This document shows, piece after piece, positions 1 to 7,186 of a stretch of 7,186 bases of DNA. Numbering within the stretch: the stretch's first letter is position 1; every line of letters begins with the position of its first letter. The notes beneath the pieces were generated by a model. The model searched no databases. It worked only from the letters and a program-made list of their open reading frames with translations, and was not told where the DNA came from. Position numbers and translations under genes: made by a program. This stretch comes from an uncultured Rhodanobacter sp. Lineage in GTDB: Bacteria; Pseudomonadota; Gammaproteobacteria; Xanthomonadales; Rhodanobacteraceae. The DNA lies in the NCBI GenBank assembly GCA_937906285.1, contig CALCWL010000195.1, positions 1-7,186 on the forward strand, in the 5' to 3' direction.

Positions 1-396
1 CATCTCGGGACGGCGCAGGTCGAGGTAGCGGTAGGTCATCCGCATGTCCTCGTTGGGGTTCTCGTGCAGCGCGAATGGCAGGTCCCTGGCCGCGTTGAGG
101 ATCTCCACGGTGTCGGCGAGCAGCTCGACTGTGCCGGTCTTGAGCTTGTCGTTCGCGGCCAGGCGACGGCGCAGCGTGCCGGTAACGCGCAGGCAGTACT
201 CGTTGCCGATCTCGCCGGCGATGGCGAAGGCCGCGGTGTTGTCGCGCTCGATCACCACCTGCGCCACGCCCTCGTGATCACGCAGGTCGACGAAAGCCAC
301 GTGCGCCTGCAGGCGGATCGTGTTGACCCAGCCGCAGAGGGTGACGGTCTGGTCGATCAGGGCCTCATTGACGAGACCGCAGTAATGCGTGCGCAT
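1..396 (-). CDS. aspS: Aspartyl-tRNA synthetase, N-terminal part (runs off the left edge)
   Basis: This gene encodes the class II synthetase that charges tRNA(Asp), and in some bacteria also tRNA(Asn), with aspartate in the cytoplasm. The first 132 codons are visible. The protein opens with MRTHYCGLV and continues with QTVTLCGWV, the OB-fold anticodon-binding domain (about residues 1-105). VDLRDHEG (36-43) and the hinge ending YRYLDLRRPEM (122-132) are diagnostic of bacterial AspRS. The class II catalytic core (motifs 1-3) and the bacterial insertion domain lie outside the window, so the truncation is only the window edge. The start is ATG at 394-396. A GGAG lies 10 bases upstream (407-410), slightly far but acceptable, and MRTHYCG is the usual family N-terminus. 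The zinc-ribbon gene lies upstream on the same strand across a 128-base gap. One oddity is that the segment after GWVN reads TIRLQAHVA, where many bacterial AspRS have an RRRD(L/H)GG-type motif. The identification is very secure. Confidence 0.97.
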   Translation of the reverse strand, partial: MRTHYCGLVNEALIDQTVTLCGWVNTIRLQAHVAFVDLRDHEGVAQVVIERDNTAAFAIAGEIGNEYCLRVTGTLRRRLAANDKLKTGTVELLADTVEILNAARDLPFALHENPNEDMRMTYRYLDLRRPEM

Positions 397-448
397 GCGC
401 TGGAAACTCCGGGCCGGCTGGCGGCATGAACGGGGGAAAAGACCCGGA

Positions 449-476
449 ATCTTAGCATCGACCGCACTTTGACGAA
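449..476 (-). promoter_or_regulatory. Possible aspS promoter with an extended -10
   Basis: Reading the minus strand, TGC followed by TAAGAT (449-457) makes an extended -10 element about 53 bases upstream of the aspS ATG. The -35 region is poor (TTCGTC at 471-476, spacing 16). If real, it would let aspS be transcribed independently of the upstream zinc-ribbon gene. The call rests on motif inspection only. Confidence 0.35.
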
Positions 477-495
477 GGGAAAACCGTAGCAGCCA

Positions 496-526
496 GAGCC
501 GCCGCGTGCGCCGCGCCGGCGGGCTC
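496..526 (-). terminator. Imperfect GC hairpin overlapping the zinc-ribbon gene stop codon
   Basis: GAGCC (496-500) pairs with GGCTC (522-526), and GCCG (501-504) pairs with CGGC (517-520), leaving one bulged base. The hairpin overlaps the stop codon of the upstream gene. On the minus strand a TTTT follows only about a dozen bases later, so it is a weak candidate for an intrinsic terminator or attenuating structure between the two genes. In DNA this GC-rich it could be chance. Confidence 0.22.
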
Positions 527-833
527 AATCGGCCGTGGCGGCAGCCTTGGCGGTCGCATCGGGCTTGGCGACGGCCGGCTCCGGCGATGCCGCGGACTTG
601 CCTTCCGCGTTCGCCGCGGCAGTGCCGGCGAGGTTGTGCTTCTTCTCGCCATCCTTCTTGAAATCGGTCTCGTACCAGCCGCTGCCCGCCAGACGGAACG
701 CCGGCGCACTGACCAGACGGTGCAGTTTGGCCGCCGCGCAGGCGGGGCAGACGGTGGGATCGGCTTCGGACAATTTCTGCAGGCGATCGAAACGATGGCC
801 GCAACCGCTGCATTCAAATTCGTAGATGGGCAT
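525..833 (-). CDS. FmdB-family zinc-ribbon protein (small regulatory-type)
   Basis: This is a 102-residue protein of the FmdB/CxxC_CxxC_SSSS putative regulatory family. It opens with MPIYEFECSGCG, the family hallmark. Two CxxC pairs (C8/C11 and C29/C32) are placed to bind one zinc ion in a small cytoplasmic ribbon. The family's central segment follows (SAPAFRLAGSGWYETDF, about 41-57). The last 40 or so residues are Ala/Lys/Glu/Pro-rich and look disordered. The ATG at 831-833 was chosen over one eight codons upstream because MPIYEF is the conserved N-terminus and an AGGAA Shine-Dalgarno sits just upstream (839-843). The molecular function of the family is poorly defined. The name comes from a proposed regulator of formamidase, and no such enzyme is visible here. 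It lies directly upstream of aspS on the same strand, an arrangement I recall from related genomes. Family assignment is secure and function is not. Confidence 0.93.
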   Translation of the reverse strand: MPIYEFECSGCGHRFDRLQKLSEADPTVCPACAAAKLHRLVSAPAFRLAGSGWYETDFKKDGEKKHNLAGTAAANAEGKSAASPEPAVAKPDATAKAAATAD

Positions 834-877
834 GGTGGTTCCTGGACCCCGGACCACGGTGGAGCGGGGCGAGTCGC

Positions 878-906
878 AATATCGGGTGGGCCGGCGCCGA
901 TTTCAA
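878..906 (-). promoter_or_regulatory. Sigma70-like promoter of the zinc-ribbon gene (possibly reading on into aspS)
   Basis: On the minus strand, TTGAAA (901-906, five of six consensus bases) is separated by exactly 17 bases from GATATT (878-883, four of six). Transcription would begin near position 871, giving a leader of roughly 38 bases before the ATG at 833. This is one of the few AT-rich spots in the region and is correctly placed and oriented, so it is the best-supported promoter in the window. Confidence 0.62.
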
Positions 907-1095
907 CGCGGGCGGCGCGACCGGGCCGCGGGGCCGGCACGCACAGGGCGTCATCTCAGCGGCGCCGCCGGGTGGTCGCCAGATCCGCGGGCGGCGGCGG
1001 TTCCCGGCGGCCGCGGGAGGGGCGACGACCTGGCCGGCGGAATACCGCGGACAGGGTTTCACGGCCGGCGCCTACACGTCCACGGCGCGCCACGC

Positions 1096-1125
1096 TTGAA
1101 CAGGGAGCCGAAAAACGGCCACTAT
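1096..1125 (+). promoter_or_regulatory. Possible promoter of the CsgG-like gene
   Basis: TTGAAC (1096-1101, four of six -35 bases) is followed after 18 bases by CACTAT (1120-1125, three of six -10 bases). The spacer contains an A-run. Transcription would start near 1132 and give a leader of about 125 bases containing both hairpins at 1156-1217. The match is modest. Confidence 0.33.
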
Positions 1126-1155
1126 GGCCTGCGCCGCACGCGGTGCAGCCGGGTG

Positions 1156-1217
1156 GGCGCCGCCACGGCGTCGGCCACGCCGTCGGCGCCGCGGCTTGCC
1201 GGCGCGAGGGCCGGCAA
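1156..1217 (+). promoter_or_regulatory. Two tandem hairpins in the leader of the CsgG-like gene
   Basis: Hairpin A pairs GGCGCCG (1156-1162) with CGGCGCC (1184-1190) and ACGGCGT (1165-1171) with ACGCCGT (1177-1183). This gives 14 base pairs interrupted by a two-base CC bulge, with a five-base loop. Hairpin B pairs TTGCCGGC (1196-1203) with GCCGGCAA (1210-1217), a perfect 8-bp stem with a six-base loop. No U-tract follows either one. They end about 40 bases before the start codon. They could be a structured 5' leader, a protein-binding site, or a bidirectional transcription barrier. I do not recognise a known riboswitch. Confidence 0.45.
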
Positions 1218-1245
1218 TCAGGGGGTTATCAGCGCTCCATCAAGC

Positions 1246-1250
1246 GGAGG
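1246..1250 (+). promoter_or_regulatory. Shine-Dalgarno GGAGG fixing the start of the CsgG-like gene
   Basis: GGAGG lies eight bases before the ATG at 1259-1261. It decides the start against the in-frame ATG 135 bases upstream, which would put a Pro/Arg-rich segment ahead of an otherwise ideal signal peptide. Confidence 0.8.
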
Positions 1251-1258
1251 GGACAACG

Positions 1259-1987
1259 ATGAAACGAACACGACGATTTGCCACCGGCACCATGCTGGCG
1301 CTTGCCGTGCTGGCGAGTGGCGCCGCCATGGCCCGCGAAGCACCGACCTTGACCGTCGCGGTGGTCGACTTCACCAACAACAGTGACTCCGTCGCCTGGT
1401 GGCACGGCGGCGTCGGCTCGCAACTGGCTGACGTGCTCAGCAACGAACTCAGCGCCACCGGCGACTTCAAGGTGATCGAGCGGCAGAAGATCAACGCCGT
1501 GCTGGCCGAGCAGGATCTGGCCAGCTCCTACCGCATGCGCCCGGGCAGCAGTCCGCACACCGGCAACATCACCGGTGCGCAGTACCTGATCACCGGCAGC
1601 GTCGCCTCGTACACGGAAGACACCTCCAACACCGGCGGCGGCCTCAGCTTCGCCGGCTTCCACGTCGGCGGCGGCCAGGCCAAGGCCTATGTGGCGATCG
1701 ACCTGCGCGTGATCGACGCGGAAACCTCGGAGGTCGTGTTCTCGCGCACGGTGGAAGGGCGCAGCACCGACAAGGCGATTCGCCTGAGCGGCTACACCCG
1801 CGGCGTCGGCGGCGACTTCGGCCACAAGGAGAAGACGCCGGCCAGCAAGGCGGTGCGCGCCGCGCTGATCGAGGCCACCGATTATCTCGACTGCGCCATG
1901 GTCAAGCGCGACGGCTGCGAGGCCCGCTACGAGCAGAAGGAACAGAAGCGTCGCCAGGGCGACCGCGATTCGCTGGATCTCGACTGA
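1259..1987 (+). CDS. CsgG/HfaB-domain protein, exported, not a lipoprotein
   Basis: This is a 242-residue protein with a classical Sec signal peptide: positively charged start (MKRTRR), hydrophobic core (MLALAVLA), and a likely signal peptidase I cut after AMA at residue 25. The mature part follows the CsgG pattern. It has a first strand VAVVDFTNNS (33-42), then GVGSQLADVLSNEL (51-64), FKVIERQKINAVLAEQDL (70-87), GAQYLITGSV (106-115), and a Gly-rich turn running into YVAIDLRVIDAETSEVVFSRTV (144-165). The last part lines up with the first transmembrane-hairpin region of E. coli CsgG as I remember it. The second hairpin region appears shorter (about 174-198). No cysteine is present near the signal peptide, so unlike CsgG it should not be lipid-anchored. 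The only cysteines, C212 and C220, could form a disulfide. The tail is highly charged. No csgA, B, E or F genes lie nearby. It may be a periplasmic or outer-membrane-associated envelope protein; curli secretion is not supported. Confidence 0.9.
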   Translation: MKRTRRFATGTMLALAVLASGAAMAREAPTLTVAVVDFTNNSDSVAWWHGGVGSQLADVLSNELSATGDFKVIERQKINAVLAEQDLASSYRMRPGSSPHTGNITGAQYLITGSVASYTEDTSNTGGGLSFAGFHVGGGQAKAYVAIDLRVIDAETSEVVFSRTVEGRSTDKAIRLSGYTRGVGGDFGHKEKTPASKAVRAALIEATDYLDCAMVKRDGCEARYEQKEQKRRQGDRDSLDLD

Positions 1988-1994
1988 AGAGGTC

Positions 1995-2067
1995 GCCGGG
2001 TTCTCGATGTCGAAGCCCGGCCGCGCACCACCGGATGCGGATCGGGCACACCGGTGCCCGATCCGCG
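1995..2067 (+). terminator. Tandem hairpins after the CsgG-like gene, probable transcription end
   Basis: The first hairpin starts eight bases after the stop codon: GCCGGG (1995-2000) pairs with CCCGGC (2016-2021), extended by TTC with GAA across a one-base bulge. The second is a perfect 13-bp inverted repeat (2037-2049 with 2054-2066) around the four-base loop ACCG, and it can be extended by a U-G pair at 2036/2067. Neither is followed by a T-run, so classic intrinsic termination is not assured. The position after the gene and the very high stem stability make a terminator or 3'-end-stabilising structure the simplest reading. The second repeat could also be a dispersed REP-like element. Confidence 0.5.
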
Positions 2068-2200
2068 CGAGCGCAGCCACGCCTGCATCATGTCGCCGTT
2101 TGCGTGGCACCGATGGCGCCATGATGCGTTCGCGAGGCGCTCGTGCGGAGGATGGCGCAAGCCCCTCGCAAGTTCCTTCGCCGCGCCGACGGCGCCGCGC

Positions 2201-2230
2201 TTGACAGGTCATTCTGCAGCAACCTAAGTT
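2201..2230 (+). promoter_or_regulatory. Promoter of the TonB-dependent receptor gene
   Basis: A perfect consensus -35 TTGACA (2201-2206) is followed after 18 bases by TAAGTT (2225-2230, three of six -10 bases). Transcription would start near 2237, leaving a leader of about 100 bases before the preferred start at 2337, or about 34 before the upstream alternative at 2271. Confidence 0.5.
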
Positions 2231-2336
2231 CGAGCCCGTCAGGGACGCACGACACCACATCCCCGAGCGAATGCGCGTGCCAGGTCGCAGTCATGGACCC
2301 GCCGACTACATGCTCGCCATTGCCCGGGGTTCGCGC

Positions 2337-4757
2337 ATGCAAGCCAAATCATTCCCGATCCGGGGCGGCCTCGCCGCCGCCATCGCCCTCGTCCTGTCCT
2401 CGTTTGCCCTCTCCATGCCCGCGCACGCCCAGGACCCCGGCGCCGCGCCGGACAAGCCTGCCGCCAAGGATGTCACCGCACTGCAGGCGGTGGTGGTCAC
2501 CGGCACCCGCGTGTTCGACCGCACCGAAGCCACCTCGCTGGCGCCGATCGACGTGCTGACGCCGAAGGACCTGGTCGGTACCGGTGCCACCGACCTGGCC
2601 ACCGCGCTGCGCGTGCTGCTGCCCTCGTTCAACTTTCCGCAGCCCTCGGTGACTGACGCCACCGACGCGATCCAGCCCGCGCAACTGCGCGGGCTCTCGC
2701 CGGACCAGACGCTGGTGCTGATCAACGGCAAGCGCCAGCACACCACCGCGATCGTCAACGTCAACGGCTCACTGGGCCGCGGCTCCTCGCCGGTGGACAT
2801 CAACGCGATCCCGGTCAACGCGATCGAGCGCGTCGAGGTACTGCGCGACGGCGCCGCGGCGCAATACGGTTCGGACGCGATCGCCGGCGTGATCAACATC
2901 ATCCTCAAGGGTGGCGCGCAACACGGCTCGCTCAGCCTCACCGGCGGCCAGTACAGCAAGGGTGACGGCACCACCTGGCAGGGCGGCGCCGATGGCGGCT
3001 TCAAACTCGGCGACAAGGGCTGGGTGCACCTGAGCGCGAACGCCAGCCACCAGGACCCGACCAATCGTGCCGGTGCCGACGTGCGCTACCCGGGTGATCC
3101 CAGCTACGGGCAAGTCACCTTCCACTACGGCATCCCGCTGGTGCGGGCCAGGCAGGCGGCGATCAACCTGCAGTACGACTTCACCCCGAACGCGCAGCTC
3201 TACGCCTTCAGCCTGTTCAACAAGCGCGACGTCAGCGCCGGCGGCTTCTTCCGTTCGCTGTCGACCTATGCCGGCAGCTACCCCGGCGCGGCGGCGGTCT
3301 ATCCGGACGGCTATCTGCCGATCGAGAACAGCGCGATCCGCGACGACAGCGAAGTGCTCGGCTTGCGCGGCACGGTGGCCGGCTGGCATTACGACCTCAG
3401 CGCCAACACCGGCGGCAACCACTGGAAGCTGCACACCAGCGACACCTACAACTACTCGCTGGACCCGGATTCGCCCACCGGCTTCTACATCGGCACCCTG
3501 ACCAACCGGCAGGATGTCTACAACGCCGACTTCAGCCGCGACTTCCAGCCCGCCATGCTGCCGAACGGATTGTCCGTGGCCTGGGGCCTGGAATACCGCC
3601 GCGAGGAGTTCACCCTCAAGCAGGGCGACGCGGCCTCGTACGCCGGCTCCGGCGCGCAGGTGTTCCCCGGCTACCAGCCCGGCGACGCCGGCTCGCACTC
3701 GCGCAAAAGCCGCGCGCTTTACGTGGACCTGGAGAGCGACCTCACCGACAAGCTCTCTGCCGGGCTGGCGGTGCGCCGCGAACATTACAGCGATTTCGGC
3801 GGCACCACCTCGGCCAAGTTGTCCGGGCGTTTCGCGTTGACCGACACGCTGGCCCTGCGCGGCACCGTGTCGAACGGTTTCCGCGCGCCGTCGCTGCAGC
3901 AGGAGTACTACTCCAGCACCGCGATCAACTTCGTCGCCGACGGCAGCGGCAACCTGATCCCGTACACGATCCGTACCTTCCCGGTCAGCAATCCGGCGGC
4001 GCAGGCGCTGGGGGCTCAGGCATTGAAGCCGGAGAAATCGCGCAACTACAGCCTCGGCCTGGTGCTGACCCCTTCCAGCGGCTTGTACACCACACTGGAT
4101 TTCTACCAGATCGACATCGACCACCGGATCATCCTCAGCGGCAACCTGGTCGGAACGCCCGTGCAGGATTACCTCACCTCGGTGGGCATTCCGTTCGTCA
4201 GCGGCGGCCGCTTCTTCACCAACGCGGTCGACACGCGCACGCGCGGCGTCGACCTGGTGGCCACCTGGCCGCTGCAGCTGGAACACTCCGCGCTGAAGTT
4301 CACCGGCGGAGTGAACTACAACAAGACCGACATCCGCGCGATCGCGCCGAACCCGCCGCAACTGGGCCTGGTCGGGCTGACCCTGCCGATCATCGACCGC
4401 ACCGAACAGGGCCGCATCACCAAGGGCGCCCCGCGCACCAAGGCGTTCCTCGCCACCGACTGGAACGTCGGCAACTGGAGCTTCCACAGCCAGCTGACCC
4501 GCTACGGCCAGTTCACCGGGCTGGGCAACAACCCGGCCACGGACCAGACCTACGGCGCGCGTTTCGTGCTCGACGCCAATGCGAACTACGCCTGGAACAA
4601 CTGGACCTTCACCGTGGGCGCCAACGACCTCAACAACGCCTACCCCGAGCGCAGCAGCGCCGCCAACAACTTCCACGGCATCCTGACCTACTCGGGCTCG
4701 TCGCCGTTCGGCTTCAGCGGCGCCTACTACTACGGCACGGTGGCCTATCACTGGTGA
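2337..4757 (+). CDS. TonB-dependent outer-membrane receptor, substrate unknown
   Basis: This 806-residue receptor should import a scarce nutrient across the outer membrane using TonB-ExbBD energy. Residues 1-31 are a Sec signal peptide (hydrophobic core LAAAIALVLSSFALS, cut after AHA). A TonB-box-like segment, ALQAVVVTGTR, follows at 48-58. The plug domain comes next (about 60-195), with LVLINGKRQ and the family signature IERVEVLRDGAAAQYGSDAI (163-182) ahead of GVINIILK. The rest is a 22-strand-type barrel rich in alternating aromatic residues, ending YYYGTVAYHW with the terminal aromatic residue expected by the BAM machinery. The ATG at 2337 is preferred because it gives a clean signal peptide. 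It has only a GGGG eight bases upstream as ribosome site. In-frame ATGs at 2271 and 2310 would add 22 or 9 residues before the signal peptide. There is no N-terminal signalling (STN) or carboxypeptidase-like extension. No sigma/anti-sigma pair, SusD partner or degradative enzyme adjoins it. Siderophore, vitamin, or sugar uptake cannot be told apart from sequence alone. Confidence 0.95.
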   Translation: MQAKSFPIRGGLAAAIALVLSSFALSMPAHAQDPGAAPDKPAAKDVTALQAVVVTGTRVFDRTEATSLAPIDVLTPKDLVGTGATDLATALRVLLPSFNFPQPSVTDATDAIQPAQLRGLSPDQTLVLINGKRQHTTAIVNVNGSLGRGSSPVDINAIPVNAIERVEVLRDGAAAQYGSDAIAGVINIILKGGAQHGSLSLTGGQYSKGDGTTWQGGADGGFKLGDKGWVHLSANASHQDPTNRAGADVRYPGDPSYGQVTFHYGIPLVRARQAAINLQYDFTPNAQLYAFSLFNKRDVSAGGFFRSLSTYAGSYPGAAAVYPDGYLPIENSAIRDDSEVLGLRGTVAGWHYDLSANTGGNHWKLHTSDTYNYSLDPDSPTGFYIGTLTNRQDVYNADFSRDFQPAMLPNGLSVAWGLEYRREEFTLKQGDAASYAGSGAQVFPGYQPGDAGSHSRKSRALYVDLESDLTDKLSAGLAVRREHYSDFGGTTSAKLSGRFALTDTLALRGTVSNGFRAPSLQQEYYSSTAINFVADGSGNLIPYTIRTFPVSNPAAQALGAQALKPEKSRNYSLGLVLTPSSGLYTTLDFYQIDIDHRIILSGNLVGTPVQDYLTSVGIPFVSGGRFFTNAVDTRTRGVDLVATWPLQLEHSALKFTGGVNYNKTDIRAIAPNPPQLGLVGLTLPIIDRTEQGRITKGAPRTKAFLATDWNVGNWSFHSQLTRYGQFTGLGNNPATDQTYGARFVLDANANYAWNNWTFTVGANDLNNAYPERSSAANNFHGILTYSGSSPFGFSGAYYYGTVAYHW

Positions 4758-4762
4758 GTCGA

Positions 4763-4781
4763 TCGGCCGAGGCAAGGCCGA
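4763..4781 (+). terminator. Short hairpin after the receptor gene
   Basis: TCGGCC (4763-4768) pairs with GGCCGA (4776-4781) across a seven-base loop, starting six bases after the receptor stop codon. No T-run follows. It may help end the receptor transcript before the convergent clpB gene, but a 6-bp stem in GC-rich DNA is weak evidence. Confidence 0.28.
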
Positions 4782-4830
4782 CGCACGGCGTCCGCGCTGC
4801 AGTCGTCCTCACGAAAGCCGACACCGCAAA

Positions 4831-4860
4831 CCGGCGCGCCGGAAGCAACCGCCGCGCCGG
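4831..4860 (-). terminator. GC-rich hairpin downstream of clpB
   Basis: CCGGCGCG (4831-4838) pairs perfectly with CGCGCCGG (4853-4860) around a 14-base loop. Reading from clpB it starts 13 bases after the stop codon and is followed by GTTTGC, a very short T-run. The left arm is also part of a 12-bp perfect palindrome (4831-4842), which could compete with this fold. It is a plausible but weak terminator for clpB, and could act on both convergent transcripts. Confidence 0.38.
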
Positions 4861-4872
4861 GCTGGCCGGCGG

Positions 4873-7186
<2,314 letters not shown>

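Larger units (their letters stand above)
834..1258. other. Divergent intergenic region between the zinc-ribbon and CsgG-like genes
   Basis: This stretch of about 425 bases holds no convincing gene. The open frames that cross it have no ribosome-binding site, no recognisable protein and mostly Arg/Pro/Gly/Ala composition, as expected of shadow frames in GC-rich DNA. It contains the minus-strand promoter of the zinc-ribbon gene (878-906), a possible plus-strand promoter (1096-1125), two consecutive hairpins (1156-1217) and the Shine-Dalgarno of the CsgG-like gene. The middle part (907-1095) is very GC-rich, with short CCGCGG-type palindromes, and I see no assignable function there. Confidence 0.7.
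1988..2336 (+). other. Intergenic region between the CsgG-like and TonB-receptor genes
   Basis: About 350 bases lie between two co-directional genes. The first 80 hold two hairpins that probably end the upstream transcript. The middle (about 2070-2200) shows only short GC palindromes and no supported gene. From 2201 there is a TTGACA promoter and then the receptor's leader. I see no Fur-box-like AT-rich palindrome, so iron control of the receptor is not supported by the sequence. Confidence 0.6.

Noticed and set aside
636..1262. Plus-strand open frames across the zinc-ribbon gene and the divergent region, up to 208 codons
   Set aside because: They are antisense to a clear FmdB-type gene and dominated by Arg/Gly/Pro. 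No start signal supports them.
1259..1987. Calling the CsgG-domain protein csgG, the curli exporter
   Set aside because: The lipobox cysteine is missing and no curli subunit or accessory genes are adjacent, so only the domain family is supported.
1229..2260. A 343-codon frame antisense to the CsgG-like gene
   Set aside because: It has no recognisable family, no Shine-Dalgarno and no signal sequence. It spans the sense gene plus both flanking hairpin regions, as a chance open frame would.
2237..2336. A riboswitch or Fur-regulated leader before the receptor
   Set aside because: I looked for cobalamin-, TPP- and Fur-type motifs because the gene is a TonB receptor. None could be recognised in this GC-rich leader.
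2769..4775. A 668-codon open frame antisense to the TonB receptor
   Set aside because: Its translation is a monotonous Val/Ala/Arg/Gly/Glu mixture without domains or a ribosome site. It is the usual antisense shadow of a GC-rich gene whose sense frame is an unmistakable receptor.

Overview
The window looks like ordinary chromosomal DNA from a GC-rich gammaproteobacterium of the order Xanthomonadales, most likely Rhodanobacteraceae (a Rhodanobacter/Dyella-like organism). That placement rests on the fmdB-aspS order, the Xanthomonas-like C-terminal half of the visible AspRS fragment (NDKLKTG, HENPNED), and a TonB-dependent receptor of the type abundant in this order. It is inferred from remembered family sequences, not from a search.

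Layout, left to right. A minus-strand block holds the 5' end of aspS (cut by the window edge) and, upstream of it, a small FmdB-type zinc-ribbon gene. A good sigma70-like promoter precedes the zinc-ribbon gene, and a weaker one lies just before aspS. A 425-bp divergent intergenic region follows. It carries the fmdB promoter on one strand and, on the other, a possible promoter plus two consecutive strong hairpins leading to a CsgG-domain gene. That gene encodes a 242-residue exported protein that resembles the curli secretion channel CsgG but lacks the lipoprotein cysteine and has no curli genes beside it. Two hairpins follow it, one a perfect 13-bp inverted repeat. A TTGACA promoter then leads to a complete TonB-dependent outer-membrane receptor of unknown substrate. 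The receptor converges on clpB, the ClpB/Hsp104 disaggregase, of which about 770 C-terminal residues are inside the window.

The genes do not form one pathway. aspS and clpB are housekeeping (translation and protein-aggregate rescue). The CsgG-like protein and the receptor are envelope proteins, each apparently in its own transcription unit. I see no mobile element, CRISPR array, tRNA, rRNA or clear sign of horizontal transfer, and no novel multi-gene system. The points most worth a second look are the non-lipidated CsgG-like protein with its structured leader, the altered anticodon-domain motif in AspRS, and conservation of the internal GTG start in clpB.
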